Source: Streptomonospora litoralis (GTDB lineage Bacteria; Actinomycetota; Actinomycetes; Streptosporangiales; Streptosporangiaceae). From it: DNA of 64,000 bases. Below, piece after piece: positions 62,039-64,000 of the stretch. The position numbers were made by a program, and so were the translations under genes. Below the pieces are notes generated by a model. The model searched no databases. It saw only the letters and a program-made list of their open reading frames with translations, and had not been told where the DNA came from. Position 1 is the first letter of the stretch. Every line of letters starts with the position of its first letter. The stretch is from assembly GCF_004323735.1 (NCBI RefSeq), contig NZ_CP036455.1, positions 4,769,101 through 4,833,100 on the forward strand. Reading direction: 5' to 3'.

Positions 62039-63529
62039 TCAGCGGACCTCGGCGAGCGCCGCGGGCAGCGCGTCGAATAGGTCCGACGCGGAGATCGGGG
62101 CGCCGTCGTGGGCCAGGCGCGCGGCCAGCCCGTGGACGTAGGCGCCGCACATGGCGGCCTCGCGCGGCGCCGCTCCGGAGGCCAGGAACGCGCCGATGAC
62201 ACCCGAAAGCACATCGCCGCTTCCCGCGGTGGCCAGGAGCGCACTTCCGGTGGGGTTGGCGATCGCCGGATGGCCGGGCTCGGCGACGACCGTGGTCGAG
62301 CCCTTGAGCAGGATCGTGCACCCGTACTCGTCGGCCGCGCGGGCCGCATACGACAGGCGGCGCGCCTCGACCTCCTCGCGCTCCGTGTCCGGCAGCAGCC
62401 GCGCCAGTTCGCCGGCGTGCGGGGTCAGCAGGGTGGGCGCCGAACGCTCCCGCACCAGCCGGGGATTCTTGGATACCAGGGTGATCGCGTCGGCGTCGGC
62501 GAGCGCCGGGCGCGCGGAGTCCAGGACGGTCTCCAGTTCGGCCTGCGCCATCGGGTGCAGGCCGCGCCCCGGCCCCACGACCCACGCGGCCACGCGTGCG
62601 GGCAGCCCGGAAAGCGGATCCATCGGGTCGAGCACCGAGGAGACGGCCTCGGGCCAGCGGTTGAGCACCTCTGTGACCACGCCCTCGGAACCGGCGTAGC
62701 GGACCATGCCGACGCCGGTGCGCATCGCCCCGCCCACCGCCAGCACGGCGGCACCCCGATAGCGGTCCGAGCCCACCGCCATGGCCAGCACGCCGCGCCG
62801 GTACTTGTCGGATTCGGCCGACGGGCGCGGCAGCAGCCCGGCGATGTCCTCTGTCTGCGGGCATTCCAGGGCGGCGCCCGGCAGCTCGGGCCCCAGCCCG
62901 ATGTCGACCAGCTCCACCACCCCGGCGCGGGTGGCGCCGGGGTCGACGAACAGGCCGGGCTTGTGGGTGCCGAAGGTGACGGTCACGTCGGCGCGTACCG
63001 CCGGCCCGTCCACGGCACCGGTGTCGGCGTCGATACCGCTGGGCAGGTCGACCGCGACCACCGGGGCCTCGGCGGCGCCCGCCAGGCCCGCGATGGCGGC
63101 GTGCGGCTCGCGCAGTCCCCCGCTGCCCCCGATGCCGACGAGGCCGTCGACGAGGAGGTCGGCCGCGGCGACCTCGGCGGCGGCGTCGGAGTCGCCGATG
63201 CCCTCGGCCGCATCAGGCACCGCGACCAGGCGGCCCCCGGCCGCCCGCAGCGCCGCCAGCCCGCCTTCGTGGACGCGCGAGCCCACCAGCACCGCCCGCA
63301 CCGAGGCGCCGCGCCGGGCCAGCAGTGTCCCCGCGTACAGGGCGTCGCCGCCGTTGTCGCCGCTGCCGACGAGCAGCACGACCCGCGCCCCGTAGGTGCG
63401 CGGCAGCATGCGCGCACACACGACGGCGAGCCCCGCAGCGGCCCGCTGCATCAGCGTGCCCTCGGGCAGCCGGGCCATCAGCCCGCCTTCGGCCTTGCGC
63501 ACCGTGTCGACGGAGTGTGCGTTGCGCAC
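62039..63529 (-). CDS. nnr: Bifunctional NAD(P)H-hydrate epimerase/dehydratase
   Basis: A 496-residue fused repair enzyme. The N-terminal NnrE-type epimerase has LLVGSGDNGGDALYAGTLLARRGA, DLLVDGLVGIGGSG and VVAVDLPSGIDADTG. The C-terminal NnrD-type ADP-dependent dehydratase begins near KYRRGVLAMAVGSDRYRGAAVLA and ends with TLLTPHAGELARLL, STTVVAEP and TAGSGDVLSGVIGAFLA. It turns damaged NAD(P)HX back to NAD(P)H. GTG 63529 follows AGGAGG. It is 113 bp from the Uma2 gene on the same strand. Confidence 0.96.
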   Translation of the reverse strand: MRNAHSVDTVRKAEGGLMARLPEGTLMQRAAAGLAVVCARMLPRTYGARVVLLVGSGDNGGDALYAGTLLARRGASVRAVLVGSRVHEGGLAALRAAGGRLVAVPDAAEGIGDSDAAAEVAAADLLVDGLVGIGGSGGLREPHAAIAGLAGAAEAPVVAVDLPSGIDADTGAVDGPAVRADVTVTFGTHKPGLFVDPGATRAGVVELVDIGLGPELPGAALECPQTEDIAGLLPRPSAESDKYRRGVLAMAVGSDRYRGAAVLAVGGAMRTGVGMVRYAGSEGVVTEVLNRWPEAVSSVLDPMDPLSGLPARVAAWVVGPGRGLHPMAQAELETVLDSARPALADADAITLVSKNPRLVRERSAPTLLTPHAGELARLLPDTEREEVEARRLSYAARAADEYGCTILLKGSTTVVAEPGHPAIANPTGSALLATAGSGDVLSGVIGAFLASGAAPREAAMCGAYVHGLAARLAHDGAPISASDLFDALPAALAEVR

Positions 63530-63642
63530 GGGGGCCTCCTCGTCCGTCCTGGCCGGATTTCGCGCCTTTCGAGAGCATGCCGCATGCGGAGGCGTCCGGG
63601 AAACCCGGCCCGCCGGGAGGAGGGAGCATGGACCGCGTCACC

Positions 63643-64000
63643 TCACTCGAACCGGGTTTGCAGCAGGTCGATGTCGACGTCGAAGGGCACGCCGAGCCGC
63701 AGCCGCCTGCGGTGAATGCCCGTGGCGACATAGGAGCGCGTGGCCGGATCGAGTTCGTAGACGTACACCACCGGGTCACCGGCCTCCCGCTCGACCCGCC
63801 AGAAGTGCGCTATGCCCGCCTGCGCGTACAACTGTGGTTTGCGTTCGCGGTCGCGTACCTCGGAATCGCGAGAGACCACCTCGATCACCAGTAACACCGA
63901 CGCGGCCGGATAGTAGGTCTGGTCATCCCCGCGGTCGGCTGCCGCGTCGACGACCGCGACGTCGGGATCGGGGCGCTGGCGCGGCCCCAGGATCACGCTC
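63643..64000 (-). CDS. Uma2 family (PD-(D/E)XK-like) endonuclease, 5' end outside the window
   Basis: The C-terminal part of a Uma2-type protein: PDVAVVDAAADR, then the core VLLVIEVVSRDSEVRDRERKPQLYAQAGIAHFWRVERE, in which D-x-E-V-x18-K-type acidic and Lys residues of the nuclease fold are present. These genes are very numerous in actinobacteria and cyanobacteria; cellular role unclear. The stop is at 63643 and the start lies beyond the window edge. Confidence 0.85.
   Translation of the reverse strand, partial: SVILGPRQRPDPDVAVVDAAADRGDDQTYYPAASVLLVIEVVSRDSEVRDRERKPQLYAQAGIAHFWRVEREAGDPVVYVYELDPATRSYVATGIHRRRLRLGVPFDVDIDLLQTRFE

Overview
The window is very GC-rich actinobacterial chromosomal DNA with Shine-Dalgarno sites and frequent GTG starts. 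The gene content fits Nocardiopsaceae, such as a halotolerant Nocardiopsis or Streptomonospora-like organism. Supporting genes are a fused glycine-sarcosine/dimethylglycine methyltransferase that makes betaine, a cellulose- or chitin-active AA10 oxidase, xyloglucan-type glycosidases, GTP-dependent PEP carboxykinase and a GAF-ANTAR regulator. This placement is inferred from content only. I saw no prophage, CRISPR array, transposase or biosynthetic gene cluster.

Layout. 0.2-5.6 kb: cell-wall M15 peptidase, tRNA-Arg(CCU), a deleted flavoprotein gene, DoxX and OmpA-type envelope proteins. 5.6-12 kb: RNase HI, a DUF817 membrane protein, a sulfotransferase, a GAF-ANTAR regulator, an AA10 oxidase and a DinB-fold gene broken by one stop codon. 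12-13.3 kb: a gene-free island of composite repeats. 13.5-19.4 kb: L,D-transpeptidase, a 3-hydroxyisobutyrate dehydrogenase-like enzyme, a Pro-rich wall protein, a DUF4239 membrane protein and a MEDS/anti-sigma-type ATPase. 19.5-29 kb: a LacI-controlled sugar locus (regulator, ABC importer, GH31 alpha-xylosidase, secreted GH3 enzyme). 29.2-36.5 kb: aldo/keto reductase with a divergent TetR, an XRE/membrane-protein pair, a PRC-DUF2382 stress protein, pckG and a lipoprotein. 36.7-43 kb: acyl-CoA dehydrogenase/SDR/quinone oxidoreductase cassette, universal stress protein and the betaine methyltransferase. 43.4-48.4 kb: MocR regulator, DUF6069 protein, an orphan PaaC, a STAS protein and an M50-like protein. 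48.7-55.3 kb: a kinase/regulator/DUF4097 set, then an HTH-TOBE gene with modABC. 55.5-64 kb: an Asp/His/Lys-rich secreted protein, a large PrsW-like protease, a second repeat island, an EEP hydrolase, a NUDIX hydrolase, nnr and a truncated Uma2 gene.

How the genes work together. The LacI locus has two matching operators, one before the regulator and one before the importer. The likely flow is extracellular release by the secreted GH3 enzyme, uptake by the ABC importer and cytoplasmic trimming by GH31. The mod genes overlap each other and form one molybdate-uptake operon behind a molybdate-sensing HTH-TOBE protein. Kinase, response regulator and DUF4097 protein resemble an envelope-stress three-gene module.

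The most unusual content is non-coding. A repeat family is present as two large composite elements (12.1-13.3 kb and 58.4-59.9 kb), one shortened element (31.1-31.6 kb) and isolated pieces (48.6, 29.1 and 35.9 kb). The large elements have inverted outer units of about 140 bp around a 250-bp conserved core. The 58-kb element also carries a five-copy tandem array and a near-perfect 56-bp palindrome. These repeats generate long spurious reading frames.
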